From Haloarcula pelagica (GTDB taxonomy: Archaea > Halobacteriota > Halobacteria > Halobacteriales > Haloarculaceae), in the NCBI RefSeq assembly GCF_030127105.1, contig NZ_CP126161.1:3100001-3164000 (forward strand): DNA of 64,000 bases. The letters are read 5' to 3'. Under the pieces are notes generated by a model that was not told where the DNA came from, searched no databases, and saw nothing but the letters and a program-made list of their open reading frames with translations. The translations under genes and the position numbers were made by a program. Shown in pieces: positions 17,923-27,050 of this stretch; position 1 is the first letter of the stretch, and each line of letters begins with the position of its first letter.

Positions 17923-18911
17923 CAGGCGGCCTCCAGCGCACGGTCGACAGCGCGTGCGACACGGTCGGAGTCCGCCGCGTCGGCCAGCGTCGTGTCGGTC
18001 CGTACGATCGGTCGGTCGAGATCGGTCGGATCGGACTCGTCGAGGACAAAGGCGTCGGCGAACGGGTAGGACGCGGCGACGCCAGCAGTACTCGGTTCGA
18101 CGCCCGTCCCGGCCATCAGTTCCGCTGCTGGTCCCGAGAACACCTCGTCGCCGACGAACGGCGAGACGGCCACTACGGTCGTCTCGTGGAGCGCTCGTTC
18201 GATCCCGTCGATCGCCGCCATCGGCCCGATCGAGGTGACCGGGTTCGACGGGCCGATCACGACCGGTTCGTCCAGTGCCGTCAGGACGGAAGCGGTCGCT
18301 TCGGCGGCCGCGGCACCGCGGAACTCGACAGCCCCGACGGGTGGCTCGCCGTTCCGGCCGACCCACCACTCCTGAAAGTGCATCGTCCCCGAAGGCGTAT
18401 CGATGAGTGTCGCCACGGGGTCGTCGCTCATCGGGAGCAACGTCCGGTCGAGCCCGAACGCATCGGCCAGGACCCGCGTGACCGCGGTCAACGACTGCCC
18501 CTCGTCCAGCAGCGAGGTCCGTGTCAGATGAACCGCACGGTCTCGGTCGCCGATGCGCATGAACTCGGCGACGCCGGAGAACCGCCGCCAGCGTGCGATC
18601 TCGCGGCCCGCTGTCTGCTTCTCGCCCGCGAGATATCGCGGGCCGTCCTCCAGGCCGGCAGCGTCGGCGAGTCGGTGGAGTTCGTCGTGTGTCTCCGCCG
18701 TGTCGCCGTCACGACCCCACCAGGTCTCACGGTCGAGGTCGCCGCCCCCGAGGAACAACACGGTGTCGAGGTCGGGACAGATCACGTGACCGCTGAGTTC
18801 AACGTCGTCGCCCGTGTTGGCGACGACGGTCGTCTCCTCGGGCGAGAAGACATCGTCGGCGCCGGCAAGCAGTTTCGGCGTGCCTGTCCCGCCGGCGAGG
18901 AACGTCACCAT
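17922..18911 (-). CDS. cofD: 2-phospho-L-lactate transferase CofD
   Basis: This enzyme transfers the phospholactyl-type group to Fo to build coenzyme F420. The protein of 329 residues starts [20 protein letters not shown], the family GGTG-TPKLL phosphate-binding loop, then [21 protein letters not shown] and GWWGRDGD-like and [17 protein letters not shown] segments, all CofD hallmarks. It heads the four-gene cluster cofD-Dus-CitG-DUF447. A TATA box lies about 28 bases upstream of the ATG. Confidence 0.95.
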   Translation of the reverse strand: MVTFLAGGTGTPKLLAGADDVFSPEETTVVANTGDDVELSGHVICPDLDTVLFLGGGDLDRETWWGRDGDTAETHDELHRLADAAGLEDGPRYLAGEKQTAGREIARWRRFSGVAEFMRIGDRDRAVHLTRTSLLDEGQSLTAVTRVLADAFGLDRTLLPMSDDPVATLIDTPSGTMHFQEWWVGRNGEPPVGAVEFRGAAAAEATASVLTALDEPVVIGPSNPVTSIGPMAAIDGIERALHETTVVAVSPFVGDEVFSGPAAELMAGTGVEPSTAGVAASYPFADAFVLDESDPTDLDRPIVRTDTTLADAADSDRVARAVDRALEAA

Positions 18912-18936
18912 ACGCCGACGTAGGGGGCAGTGTCGG

Positions 18937-18942
18937 TATAAA
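18937..18942 (-). promoter_or_regulatory. TATA box of the cofD cluster
   Basis: TTTATA on the minus strand lies about 28 bases before the cofD ATG, so the four-gene message is predicted to be leaderless. No other promoter-like element is evident inside the overlapping cluster. Confidence 0.65.
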
Positions 18943-19044
18943 CGTGGCCCTGTGCTCCGGCGAGTGCAGAATCATCCCTGAGAACCGGGTGCGCAGTTTC
19001 AAGTGAATTCTCTCACATGTTCCGCGTACTCGCGACACCCACCG

Positions 19045-19593
19045 ATGAACGCACATCGCTTCGCACCGGCGGCGCCCGACGAGGAGTTCGTCTTCGGTGC
19101 CTGTGCCCCCGGCTGGCACTCCGCGGCCTCCCACACCGATGCGCTCGACGACTGGATCACACAGCTCCGCGACCGGGAAGTCGAGCGGGTCTGCTGTCTG
19201 CTCCCCGGCCGCCAACTGGACGCCAGCGGCTCGAACCTCGACCGCTACCGGACGGCGTTCGGGCCGGAGAAGGTCTGTCACAGCCCGGTCCCGGACCATC
19301 ACCTCGTCCCGGAGGACCGGCTTCGCGGCGAATTACTGCCGTTTCTGGCCGACGCTCGGGAGCACGAGGAACGTGTCGTCGTCCACTGTCTCGCCGGGAT
19401 CGGCCGGACCGGTCAGGTCCTGGCCGCCTGGCTCGTTCACAGTCGGGACTACGGGCCACACCGGGCGATCGAGACCGTCGAATCGATGGGACGGGAACCC
19501 CGTGACGCCGTTCGGGCAGGCAACGCCGACGACGCGGACCTCGTCGACCTGTTGGCTGCTGTCGCTCGTGAGGGCTCCTCGAACCACGGTTGA
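19045..19593 (+). CDS. Dual-specificity/tyrosine phosphatase family protein
   Basis: This 182-residue protein starts MNAHRFAPAAPDEEFVFGAC. The active-site loop is VVHCLAGIGRTGQ, a CX5R motif with nucleophile Cys 115 and Arg 121. A candidate general-acid Asp sits upstream in VPDHHLVPED. It resembles archaeal cysteine-based protein phosphatases. The longer frame begins 14 codons earlier at a region that looks like leader, so I chose the internal ATG. It stands alone, divergent from cofD. The substrate is unknown. Confidence 0.87.
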   Translation: MNAHRFAPAAPDEEFVFGACAPGWHSAASHTDALDDWITQLRDREVERVCCLLPGRQLDASGSNLDRYRTAFGPEKVCHSPVPDHHLVPEDRLRGELLPFLADAREHEERVVVHCLAGIGRTGQVLAAWLVHSRDYGPHRAIETVESMGREPRDAVRAGNADDADLVDLLAAVAREGSSNHG

Positions 19594-20040
19594 TCGGGGT
19601 TATCACTGATGGGGCGGTTGGACGCCCGTCTCGACGCGGCTCCCGGCCGCCTCGGACGCGTCGCTGCCAAGCGGGCGTGACTCCCGTACTATCACCCCGA
19701 CAGTCCCGCATGTTGCCCCCGGTCGGCGATCCGACCCGCGGTACAGTACTCGATATCGAACCACGGTTTATGTGACTCGTCGCCCATGCCTTCTCCGGGG
19801 CCCCGTCTGACCCCGCGCTCTCCCGAGCGTCGACCCATCAATTGCCACGGGGCCCCGCTCTCGGGAGTTCTCACGAGCCGTACGCCCCCCTCATAGCAGC
19901 GGTTATGTCGACGCCGCTATCCCCCTCGCGTGGGCGCCGGCTGCCATCGGAATCGACGTACGTGGCCCCAGCGACCATCGTCCCGGCGCCCGTCTACGCG
20001 TTCCGTGTGTCCTCAGTGCCGAGCCACCGCGCCGGACTGC
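19594..20040. other. Gene-less stretch with repeated GC palindromes
   Basis: I see no convincing gene in these 447 bases; the short open frames have no start context or recognisable product. The notable content is two copies of the palindrome CGGGGCCCCG (19796-19805 and 19848-19857), each near a CTCTC block. The nearby ctcccgag and ctcgggag segments are complementary and could fold into a stem-loop. A TTTATG element near 19767 could be a promoter but leads to no evident gene. Confidence 0.4.
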
Positions 20041-20814
20041 TCACCCGAGGACGTGGTTGCGGGACATAAACGAGATGAGTTCGCTATGCAGTGCCGGTGT
20101 CGACGCGACGACAATCTCGCCCGTAACGTCGTCGACTGCCTCGATGTGTGTCACCTCACCCCCCGCCTCGGTGACGATCAGCGTCCCCGCCTTCGTGTCC
20201 CACATGTCGAGTTTTCGCTCGAAGTACACGTCGAAGCTGCCGGCGGCGACGAACGCGAGTTCCGCGGCGGCCGATCCCATCCGTCGGACGCCCCGTGTCG
20301 ACTCGACGAGCGCCCGGAAGTACTCCCGGCCGCCGTCGTCCCGACGAAGCGAGTCGAACCCGGTCACGACGACGGCGTCGGACAGGTCGACCGGTCCGGA
20401 CAACTCGAGCGGGCGCCCGTCGACGTACGCACCGTCCCCCTCGATGGCCACGAACAGGCGGTCGTCGGGGACGTAGTACACGATGCCCAGGTCCGGGCAA
20501 CCGGTTCCTTCGTAGGCGATCGACACGGAGAAGTGGGGAACGCCACTGTGGAAGTTCGTCGTCCCGTCGAGCGGGTCGATCACCCACCTGGGCCGCGGGA
20601 CGAACTCGGGCGAACGCTCCTCGGACACGACGTTGTGGTCTGGAAAGCTTCCTTCGAGGATATCGAGGATGATCGCCTCTGCCGAGATATCGGCCGATGT
20701 CCCGCTGCCGTCACACGACCCGGCGGACGCGGGCACTGGATCGAACCGATCGCGGAGGTGCTCCCCGGCGGCCCTGGCCGCTCGGAGGGCCGGCCACAGG
20801 TGTTCGTCGGCCAT
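20041..20814 (-). CDS. Inositol monophosphatase family protein (first copy)
   Basis: This 257-residue magnesium-dependent sugar-phosphate phosphatase has the metal and substrate motif WVIDPLDGTTNF (Asp 80, Asp 83), the upstream acidic pair SEE near residues 64-66 and the C-terminal metal segment LDMWDTKAGTLIVTEAGG. Archaeal members may act on inositol 1-phosphate or fructose 1,6-bisphosphate. It diverges from the glycerophosphodiesterase gene and, with the second family member at 26165-26950, brackets the glycerol-phosphate import cluster, so it may belong to that regulon. Confidence 0.93.
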   Translation of the reverse strand: MADEHLWPALRAARAAGEHLRDRFDPVPASAGSCDGSGTSADISAEAIILDILEGSFPDHNVVSEERSPEFVPRPRWVIDPLDGTTNFHSGVPHFSVSIAYEGTGCPDLGIVYYVPDDRLFVAIEGDGAYVDGRPLELSGPVDLSDAVVVTGFDSLRRDDGGREYFRALVESTRGVRRMGSAAAELAFVAAGSFDVYFERKLDMWDTKAGTLIVTEAGGEVTHIEAVDDVTGEIVVASTPALHSELISFMSRNHVLG

Positions 20815-20975
20815 GATCTGTTCGAGAAGTACCGATAGCAGCCAAATGGTGGTTGCTATGTGGCATACATACAGCTATAACTAGCTCACACGCAGTGGGG
20901 ACCGCTATGTCCGTCTATACAGACAACAGAGCGTTCATAGTCTAGTTCATAACGACACGACAGGACAGTCCGGAC

Positions 20976-21638
20976 ATGCTCGTCATCGGGCACCGGGGGT
21001 GTGCCGGACAGTACCCGGAGAACACGATTCCCGCGGTCAGAGGGGCCGCCCCACACGTCGATCTCGTCGAAGTCGACGTGGTCCCCAGCGGCTCCGGTGA
21101 CCTCGTCGTCTTCCACGACGAGACACTCGACCGCCTCACGGTTACCAGTGGTCGTGTCGACGAGACACCGGTCGAGACGCTGACGGACCTCCGCGTCGAC
21201 GGGTCGACGGCGACGATCCCGCGGTTCGAGACCGTCGTCGACGCCTGGCCCTCGGGTGTCGGCATGAACCTCGACCTCCACGATCCAACGATCGTGGACC
21301 GTGCGCTCGATATCGTGGACGGACTCGGCGAACGGATCGTCCTCTCCTCGACAGCTGTCGGGGCTATCCGCGCGGCACAGACACACCCGACAGCCGTGAC
21401 GACGGGGTATTCGTTCGATTCCGACCCCGAGGCGGAACTGGCTCGTGCCCGCGAGTTGGGCGTCGAATTCGTCCACGTCGACCACCGGCTCTGTCTCCAG
21501 TCGAGTGTCATCGAACGGGCGCACCGACAGGGGTGTCAGGTGGACGCCTGGACGCTCGCGACTTCCCAGCCCGTCGAGACACTCCGCTCACGAGGAGTAG
21601 ACGCCGTCACCGTCGATCGGTGGGACATCGTCGGGTGA
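20976..21638 (+). CDS. ugpQ: Glycerophosphodiester phosphodiesterase
   Basis: This GDPD hydrolyses glycerophosphodiesters to glycerol 3-phosphate and an alcohol. The protein (220 residues) begins MLVIGHRGCAGQYPENTIPA with the catalytic HRG at 6-8 and PENT, then VEVDVVPSGSGDLVVFHDE (metal-binding E-x-D and the second catalytic His), and ends with VDAWTLATSQPVETLRSRGVDAV. No signal peptide is visible, so it should act inside the cell on imported diesters. It sits just upstream of the UgpB-type transporter operon. Confidence 0.94.
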   Translation: MLVIGHRGCAGQYPENTIPAVRGAAPHVDLVEVDVVPSGSGDLVVFHDETLDRLTVTSGRVDETPVETLTDLRVDGSTATIPRFETVVDAWPSGVGMNLDLHDPTIVDRALDIVDGLGERIVLSSTAVGAIRAAQTHPTAVTTGYSFDSDPEAELARARELGVEFVHVDHRLCLQSSVIERAHRQGCQVDAWTLATSQPVETLRSRGVDAVTVDRWDIVG

Positions 21639-21764
21639 GAGCGCCGTCCGTCTCGGGCGCACCGGCGAGGGCGCAGTTAAGTACCCCGAACAATAGCACT
21701 ACAACCGCGACTCGTCCGGACAATAAACAATATATGTATAATTATCTGGCGTAAATAGAAAAGA

Positions 21765-21776
21765 TTTAAATTTATA
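21765..21776 (+). promoter_or_regulatory. TATA box of the ugp operon
   Basis: TTTAAA directly followed by TTTATA lies 21-32 bases before the UgpB ATG, inside an AT-rich stretch of about 80 bases (roughly 21700-21780). This predicts a leaderless message. The AT-rich stretch upstream could hold the operator of a phosphate- or sugar-responsive regulator; none is identifiable. Confidence 0.65.
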
Positions 21777-21796
21777 CTGCGGTTGGTGCCTCGTGT

Positions 21797-23221
21797 ATGG
21801 TAAATATCGGCTCGGCATGTGGGAACCGGCACGAGACAACCGCGGACGGGGTCAGCCGTCGAGGCTTTCTGACGACGGCGGGGGCCGTCGGTGCGCTCGG
21901 CCTGGCAGGCTGTAGCGGGGGCAGCGGCTCGGAGAGTGACGGCGGCGCGTCCGGCGGCAGTTCGTCCGCGGCCGTCACGATCGACTTCTGGCACATCTTC
22001 GGCGGCGAGCTGGGGACGACGCTCGAAGAGATGGCGGCGGAGTTCTCCGAACAGACCGACGGTGTGACGGTCAACGCCGTCAACAACGGCGGCTACCGAC
22101 AGAACCTGAACCAGTCGCTCCAGGCCTCCCGGGCCGGCGACCCGCCGGGGATCGCACAGATCTTCGAGATCGGGACCCGGCTGGCGCTGGACAGCGGGGC
22201 GTTCACCCCCGTCTCGGAGATCCTGCCGGAAGACGAGATGAACCTCGACGACTTCCTGCCGTCGGTCCTGAACTACTACCGGATCGATGGCAGCCTCAAC
22301 TCCATGCCGTTCAACTCCTCGAACACGATCATGCTGTACAACAAGACGGCGTTCGAGGAGGCAGGGCTCGATCCCGAGAGTCCGCCCCGGAGCCTCGCCG
22401 AGGTCCGGGAAGCCGCACAGACGATCGTCGATCAGACCGACATGGAGAGCGGGATCACCTGGCCGAACCACACCTGGATGCAGGTCGAACAGCAGTTCGC
22501 CAAGCAGGATCAGGTGCTCGTCAACAACGAGAACGGTCGCTCCGGCCGTCCCGACGGGACCTTCTTCAACTCTGAGGCCGGCCGCAACGTCTACTCGTGG
22601 TGGAAGACGATGGCCGACGAGGGGCTGTATCTCAACCCCGGGATCGAGGCCTGGGGCGAGGCCCGACAGGCGTTTCTCACCCAGAAGGTCCCGATGGTCT
22701 GGGACTCCACGTCGAACATGGTCTCGATGAAAAGCGGCGCCGACGAGAACGGCTTCGAACTGGGATCGGCGTACCTCCCGACGCCCGGCGGCGACAACAC
22801 CGGCGTCGTCATCGGCGGGGGGTCGCTGTGGGTCCCCGACGCGCTCTCGGACGCGAAGAAGGAGGCCGCCGGCCAGTTCATCGCCTATCTGACCGCGACC
22901 GAACAGCAGGCCCGCTGGCACCGCAACAGCGGCTACTTCCCGGTTCGCCAGAGCGCGATCGACACGCTGACCGACGAGGGCTGGTTCGACGAGAACCCGA
23001 ACTTCCGGACCGCCTTCGACCAGCTCCAGGACACCACCGACACGCCGGCCACGCGCGGGGCAGTCATGGGCGTGTTCCCGAAGGCCCGGACGGTCAACGA
23101 GGAGGTCTCGGTGAGCATCATCAACGGCGAGGTCGGCGTCGAAGAGGGGCTCTCACAGATGGACACACAGGTCCAGAACGCGCTGGACGGGTACAGCGGG
23201 AACTACGACGGCAGCGAGTAA
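21797..23221 (+). CDS. ugpB: Glycerol-3-phosphate ABC transporter, substrate-binding lipoprotein
   Basis: This 474-residue cluster-1 solute-binding protein is exported by the Tat path and lipid-anchored. The N-terminus has SRRGFLTTAGAVGALG with the twin arginine, and a lipobox LAGC, then a Gly/Ser/Asp linker. The mature part has DFWHIFGGELGTTLEEM, MPFNSSNTIMLYNKTAFE, and GVVIGGGSLWV, matching UgpB proteins, including the G-G-x-S-L-(W/Y) substrate loop. It heads the operon ugpB-A-E-C. Specificity for glycerol 3-phosphate or its diesters is inferred from sequence and the adjacent phosphodiesterase. Confidence 0.92.
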   Translation: MVNIGSACGNRHETTADGVSRRGFLTTAGAVGALGLAGCSGGSGSESDGGASGGSSSAAVTIDFWHIFGGELGTTLEEMAAEFSEQTDGVTVNAVNNGGYRQNLNQSLQASRAGDPPGIAQIFEIGTRLALDSGAFTPVSEILPEDEMNLDDFLPSVLNYYRIDGSLNSMPFNSSNTIMLYNKTAFEEAGLDPESPPRSLAEVREAAQTIVDQTDMESGITWPNHTWMQVEQQFAKQDQVLVNNENGRSGRPDGTFFNSEAGRNVYSWWKTMADEGLYLNPGIEAWGEARQAFLTQKVPMVWDSTSNMVSMKSGADENGFELGSAYLPTPGGDNTGVVIGGGSLWVPDALSDAKKEAAGQFIAYLTATEQQARWHRNSGYFPVRQSAIDTLTDEGWFDENPNFRTAFDQLQDTTDTPATRGAVMGVFPKARTVNEEVSVSIINGEVGVEEGLSQMDTQVQNALDGYSGNYDGSE

Positions 23222-23235
23222 GCCCCACTGTTCGC

Positions 23236-24129
23236 ATGAGCGACACTCCGAAACCGTTCGATTCGACCCCGCAGGCCGCGGTACTCCTGGTGCCGACCAT
23301 CGCGGTGCTTGTCGCGTTTCTGTACTACCCCGGCCTGGAGACGTTCCGGCTGAGCCTCTACGAGACGCTGTTCCTGGGACAACAGCGGGCCTGGGTCGGC
23401 CTCGGGAACTTCGTGGACCTGGCTACGTCCTCGACCTACCGGCACAGCTTCGGGATCTCAGTCCTCTTCGCGGCGCTCGTCGTCGGCGGGACCATGCTGC
23501 TCTCGCTGGGGATCAGCTACCTGCTCTACGAGATCGAGGTGTGGTCCTCGACGTATCTCGTGGCCGCGATCTGGCCCTACGCCCTGCCGCCCGCGGTCGC
23601 GGCGATCCTGTTGAACTTCATCCTGCATCCGAACCTCGGCATCTTCACGCACTACCTGGAGCTGCTGACGCCGTTCACGCTGGATTGGTTCAGCAACGGT
23701 ACCCAGGCGTTTCTCGTGCTGGCCGTGGTCGCGATCTGGAAGCAACTGGGGTACAACATCATCTTCATGGTCGCCGCGTTGAACAACATCCCGGACATCC
23801 TGACCGAGAGCGCCGAGATCGACGGCGTCGGGCGGCTGAAGATGCTGTACAAGGTGTACGTCCCCCTCATCTCACCGACGCTGGTGTTCCTGATCGTCAT
23901 GAACACGATCTACTCGTTTTTCTCGACGTTCCCACTCGTCGATCTCCTGACCAGCGGCGGTCCGGGCAACGCGACGAACCTCCTGATCTTCAAGCTGTAT
24001 CGGGACGCCTTCGAGTTCAGTAACCTCGGCCTGGCGTCCGCACAGTCCGTTATCCTGTTCGCGCTGGTCGCGATCCTGATGTACGTCCAGCTTCGGATCT
24101 CTGACGAATACGCACAGTACGGGGCCTGA
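23236..24129 (+). CDS. ugpA: Glycerol-3-phosphate ABC transporter permease
   Basis: This MalF-type inner-membrane subunit has 297 residues and about six membrane helices. The EAA loop that contacts the ATPase is at ESAEIDGVGRLKMLYKVYVPLI. The start ATG (MSDTPKPFDSTPQAAVLLVP) lies 14 bases after the ugpB stop; a much longer open frame extends upstream only because it runs antisense-like through ugpB. It forms the channel with the next gene. Confidence 0.92.
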   Translation: MSDTPKPFDSTPQAAVLLVPTIAVLVAFLYYPGLETFRLSLYETLFLGQQRAWVGLGNFVDLATSSTYRHSFGISVLFAALVVGGTMLLSLGISYLLYEIEVWSSTYLVAAIWPYALPPAVAAILLNFILHPNLGIFTHYLELLTPFTLDWFSNGTQAFLVLAVVAIWKQLGYNIIFMVAALNNIPDILTESAEIDGVGRLKMLYKVYVPLISPTLVFLIVMNTIYSFFSTFPLVDLLTSGGPGNATNLLIFKLYRDAFEFSNLGLASAQSVILFALVAILMYVQLRISDEYAQYGA

Positions 24130-24134
24130 TACCG

Positions 24135-25001
24135 ATGGCAACAGATACCGACACGCCGACGGCCGACGCACTGTCACTGGACCGCGGGCTCCCGGACCAG
24201 CTACTCCTGCACGGCGGACTCGTCTTCGCCATCGTGGCGATGTCCGCGCCGCTGGTCCTCGCGATCATCATGAGCACACAGACCACGACGGAGGTGTACG
24301 AAGTCACGAACCTCGGGCTCGGAAGTCAGGGCCTGGAGAACTACCGGGCGGCACTGACCGAGTACAACTTCAGCACCTACATGCTGAACTCCTTCGTCAT
24401 GAGTGTCCTGATCGTCGTGGGGAAAGTCACGCTGTCGCTGTTCGCGGCGCTCGCGCTCGTCTACTACGACTTTCCCTACGAGCGGGGCGTCTTCGTGTTC
24501 ATCCTGCTGACGCTGTTGTTGCCCGTCCCGGTCCGGATCGTCCCGCTGTTTCAGCTCATGGCGGATCTGGGCTGGACGAACACGATGATCGCACTGACCG
24601 GCCCCTACATCGCCAGCGCGACCGCGGTGTTCCTGTTCCGCCAGCACTTCATGTCGATCTCGTCGTCGCTGGTCGAGGCCGCCCGGCTCGACGGCGTCGG
24701 CCCACTGAAGTTCCTGGTCAAGGTGTTGATCCCGATGTCCCGGGGGATGATCGCCGGCGTCAGCGTCATCACGTTCATCTACGCCTGGAACCAGTTCCTC
24801 TGGCCGCTCGTGGCCGTGACCGACAAGGACAGCCAGGTGGTCCAGGTCGGTATCCGCTATCTCCAGGGGTCGGCCCAGGCCGGGCTGACCCGGTGGGGGC
24901 TCATCATGGCTGGGGCGGTCCTGGCGCTGTTGCCGCCGCTTCTCGTGTTGATCGCCCTGCACCGACCGCTGTTGAACACCTTCGCGATCCAGCAGAAGTA
25001 A
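24135..25001 (+). CDS. ugpE: Glycerol-3-phosphate ABC transporter permease
   Basis: This MalG-type permease has 288 residues and about six helices, with the ATPase-contact loop EAARLDGVGPLKFLVKVLIPMS. It begins five bases after ugpA, evidence for one transcript. Together with UgpA it makes the membrane channel of the importer. Confidence 0.92.
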   Translation: MATDTDTPTADALSLDRGLPDQLLLHGGLVFAIVAMSAPLVLAIIMSTQTTTEVYEVTNLGLGSQGLENYRAALTEYNFSTYMLNSFVMSVLIVVGKVTLSLFAALALVYYDFPYERGVFVFILLTLLLPVPVRIVPLFQLMADLGWTNTMIALTGPYIASATAVFLFRQHFMSISSSLVEAARLDGVGPLKFLVKVLIPMSRGMIAGVSVITFIYAWNQFLWPLVAVTDKDSQVVQVGIRYLQGSAQAGLTRWGLIMAGAVLALLPPLLVLIALHRPLLNTFAIQQK

Positions 25002-25004
25002 CAG

Positions 25005-26141
25005 ATGACAGATATCGAACTCACAGAGCTACAGAAAGAGTACGACGGCGTACGGGCGGTGAAAGGGATCGACCTGACGGTACGGGACGGCGAGTTCCTC
25101 GTCGTCGTCGGCCCGTCGGGGTGTGGGAAGTCGACGACGCTGCGGCTGATCGCCGGGCTCGAAGACGTGACCGACGGCACGATCGAACTCGGCGACCGCG
25201 TCGTCAACGACGTGGCGCCCAAAGACCGGAGCATCGCGATGGTGTTCCAGAACTACGCGCTGTACCCCCACATGACCGCGGCCCAGAACATGAAGTTCGG
25301 GATGAAGTCGGTCAGTGACTTCTCCGGTGAGGAGATCGACGCCCGGGTCGAGGAGGCGGCCGAGACGCTCGATATCCCGGAGCTACTGGACCGGAAACCC
25401 GAGGCGCTCTCGGGCGGGGAACGCCAGCGGGTCGCCATCGGGCGCGCTCTGGTCCGTGAACCGGACGTGTTCCTGCTCGACGAGCCGCTCAGTAATCTGG
25501 ACGCGAAACTCCGTGTCCAGATGCGCGCGGAGCTGTTGAAGCTCCACCGACAGCTCGACACCACGACGGTGTACGTGACACACGACCAGACCGAAGCGAT
25601 GACGCTCGGGGACAGGGTCGCGGTGCTCGACGACGGGCGGCTCCAGCAGGTCGCGGCGCCACAGGAGCTGTACGACTATCCGGTCAACCGGTTCGTCGCG
25701 GGGTTCATCGGTGAGCCGGCGATGAACTTCCTGCCGGTCGAGGTCCGTGGAGAGCATCCTGCGGTCGCAACACACGACGCGTTCACGCTCCCGCTGCCGT
25801 CGGCGAGCGGGCTCGACGCCGCGCGGGAGACGGACGTGGTGCTCGGGCTCCGACCCGAGGACGCCGCCCTCGCCGCGAACCGCCCCGACGCCGACCCGGT
25901 GTGTACCGCGACGGTGACGGTGACGGAACCGCTGGGCGAACAGCTCCTCCTGCACTGCACCGTCGGCGAGACGGAGGTCCAGATCAAGGTCGAACCCCGG
26001 ACCGAGATCCGGCCGGGCGACACCGTCGAGCTCTGTGTCGACGAGCAGCGACTCCACCTGTTCGAGCGAGCCAGCGGCGAGGCGCTGTATCACTCCGCCG
26101 ACGCACAGGCCCGGGCCGCCGAACGGGTCCCGGGCGAGTGA
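25005..26141 (+). CDS. ugpC: Glycerol-3-phosphate ABC transporter ATPase
   Basis: This CUT1-type ATPase has 378 residues. Walker A GPSGCGKST is at 36-44, the Q-loop is in MVFQNYALYPH, the signature is LSGGERQRVAIG, Walker B is VFLLDEPLSNLD, and the switch His is in VTHDQTEAMTLG. The C-terminal 130 residues form the MOP/TOBE-like regulatory domain (VVLGLRPEDAAL). It follows ugpE by 3 bases. Such ATPases may be shared with other sugar transporters. Confidence 0.94.
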   Translation: MTDIELTELQKEYDGVRAVKGIDLTVRDGEFLVVVGPSGCGKSTTLRLIAGLEDVTDGTIELGDRVVNDVAPKDRSIAMVFQNYALYPHMTAAQNMKFGMKSVSDFSGEEIDARVEEAAETLDIPELLDRKPEALSGGERQRVAIGRALVREPDVFLLDEPLSNLDAKLRVQMRAELLKLHRQLDTTTVYVTHDQTEAMTLGDRVAVLDDGRLQQVAAPQELYDYPVNRFVAGFIGEPAMNFLPVEVRGEHPAVATHDAFTLPLPSASGLDAARETDVVLGLRPEDAALAANRPDADPVCTATVTVTEPLGEQLLLHCTVGETEVQIKVEPRTEIRPGDTVELCVDEQRLHLFERASGEALYHSADAQARAAERVPGE

Positions 26142-26164
26142 CGGACCACGCGACCGCCAGCCAC

Positions 26165-26950
26165 ATGAGCCACGACAGAACGCTCCTCGACGACGAACGC
26201 CTCCTCGGCGCGCTCGATGTGGTCCTCGAAACGGGCGCGCTCCAGCGCGAGTCCCTCGACGAGGACGTTGTCGTCGAGTACAAGTCCCGTGGCGAACTGG
26301 TCACGGAGGTCGATAGCCGCTCGCAGGAGCGGATCGTCGCGCACCTCCGCCGCGAGTTCCCGACCCACGGCGTCCTGGCCGAGGAAGGGGCGACGGCGGA
26401 CGACCGGCGCCGGTGTCGGTGGATCGTCGATCCGCTCGACGGGACGACCAACTACTACCACGGCTTTCCGACGTTCTCGATCTCTGTCGCCCTGGAAGTC
26501 GACGGGACCCTCGAACTGGGGATCGTCTACGATGTCCCCGGAGACGACGTGTACACGGGTATCCGCGGAAGCGGAGCCTTCCGTGAGCGGACGCCGATCA
26601 CCGTCTCCGAGGAGTCGGCCCTGGAACGGTCGCTCGTCGGGACCGGCTTCGATGTCGACACGACCCCATCGGTCGAGACACTCGCCGCGATCGTCGAGAC
26701 GACACAGGGTGTCCGGCGGACGGGCTCGGCGGCCCTCGACCTGATCCATGTGGCGACGGGCCGGACCGAGGGGTTCTACCAGGGCGGGCTCAGTCCCTGG
26801 GATGTGGCGGCCGGCGCCGTCATCGTCCGCGAGGCGGGCGGGCGAATCACCGACTACGGCGGCACCGGCGGACTGGCTGGCCTCGAATCGGGCGACATCG
26901 TCGCGTCGAACGGCCTGGTGCACGACGCGCTCCGGAACCGCGTCCGGTAG
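26165..26950 (+). CDS. Inositol monophosphatase family protein (second copy)
   Basis: This 261-residue protein of the IMPase/FBPase fold has WIVDPLDGTTNYYHGFP, the acidic LAEEG segment upstream and the C-terminal SPWDVAAGAVIVREAGG. The ATG (MSHDRTLLDDERLLGALD) lies 23 bases after ugpC, so it is very likely the last gene of the ugp operon. It is clearly related to, but distinct from, the copy at 20041-20814. Family members dephosphorylate inositol or sugar phosphates; what it does for glycerol-phosphate use is unknown. Confidence 0.92.
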   Translation: MSHDRTLLDDERLLGALDVVLETGALQRESLDEDVVVEYKSRGELVTEVDSRSQERIVAHLRREFPTHGVLAEEGATADDRRRCRWIVDPLDGTTNYYHGFPTFSISVALEVDGTLELGIVYDVPGDDVYTGIRGSGAFRERTPITVSEESALERSLVGTGFDVDTTPSVETLAAIVETTQGVRRTGSAALDLIHVATGRTEGFYQGGLSPWDVAAGAVIVREAGGRITDYGGTGGLAGLESGDIVASNGLVHDALRNRVR

Positions 26951-27050
26951 CCGCGCGGGCGTTCGCCCCCAGCACACGCCGCTGTGAACCGGACCGCGTC
27001 CGGACACCGCAGCCGAACCGTTTTCACCGGAGCCGGCAAATAGCGGACCG

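Noticed and set aside
19842-20069. 75-codon plus-strand frame in the gene-less stretch
   Set aside because: It has no start context, no family look and runs into the IMPase gene on the other strand.
22597-23235. Upstream extension of the ugpA frame
   Set aside because: It overlaps the UgpB reading frame and yields Arg-rich non-family sequence; the ATG at 23236 gives a normal permease start.
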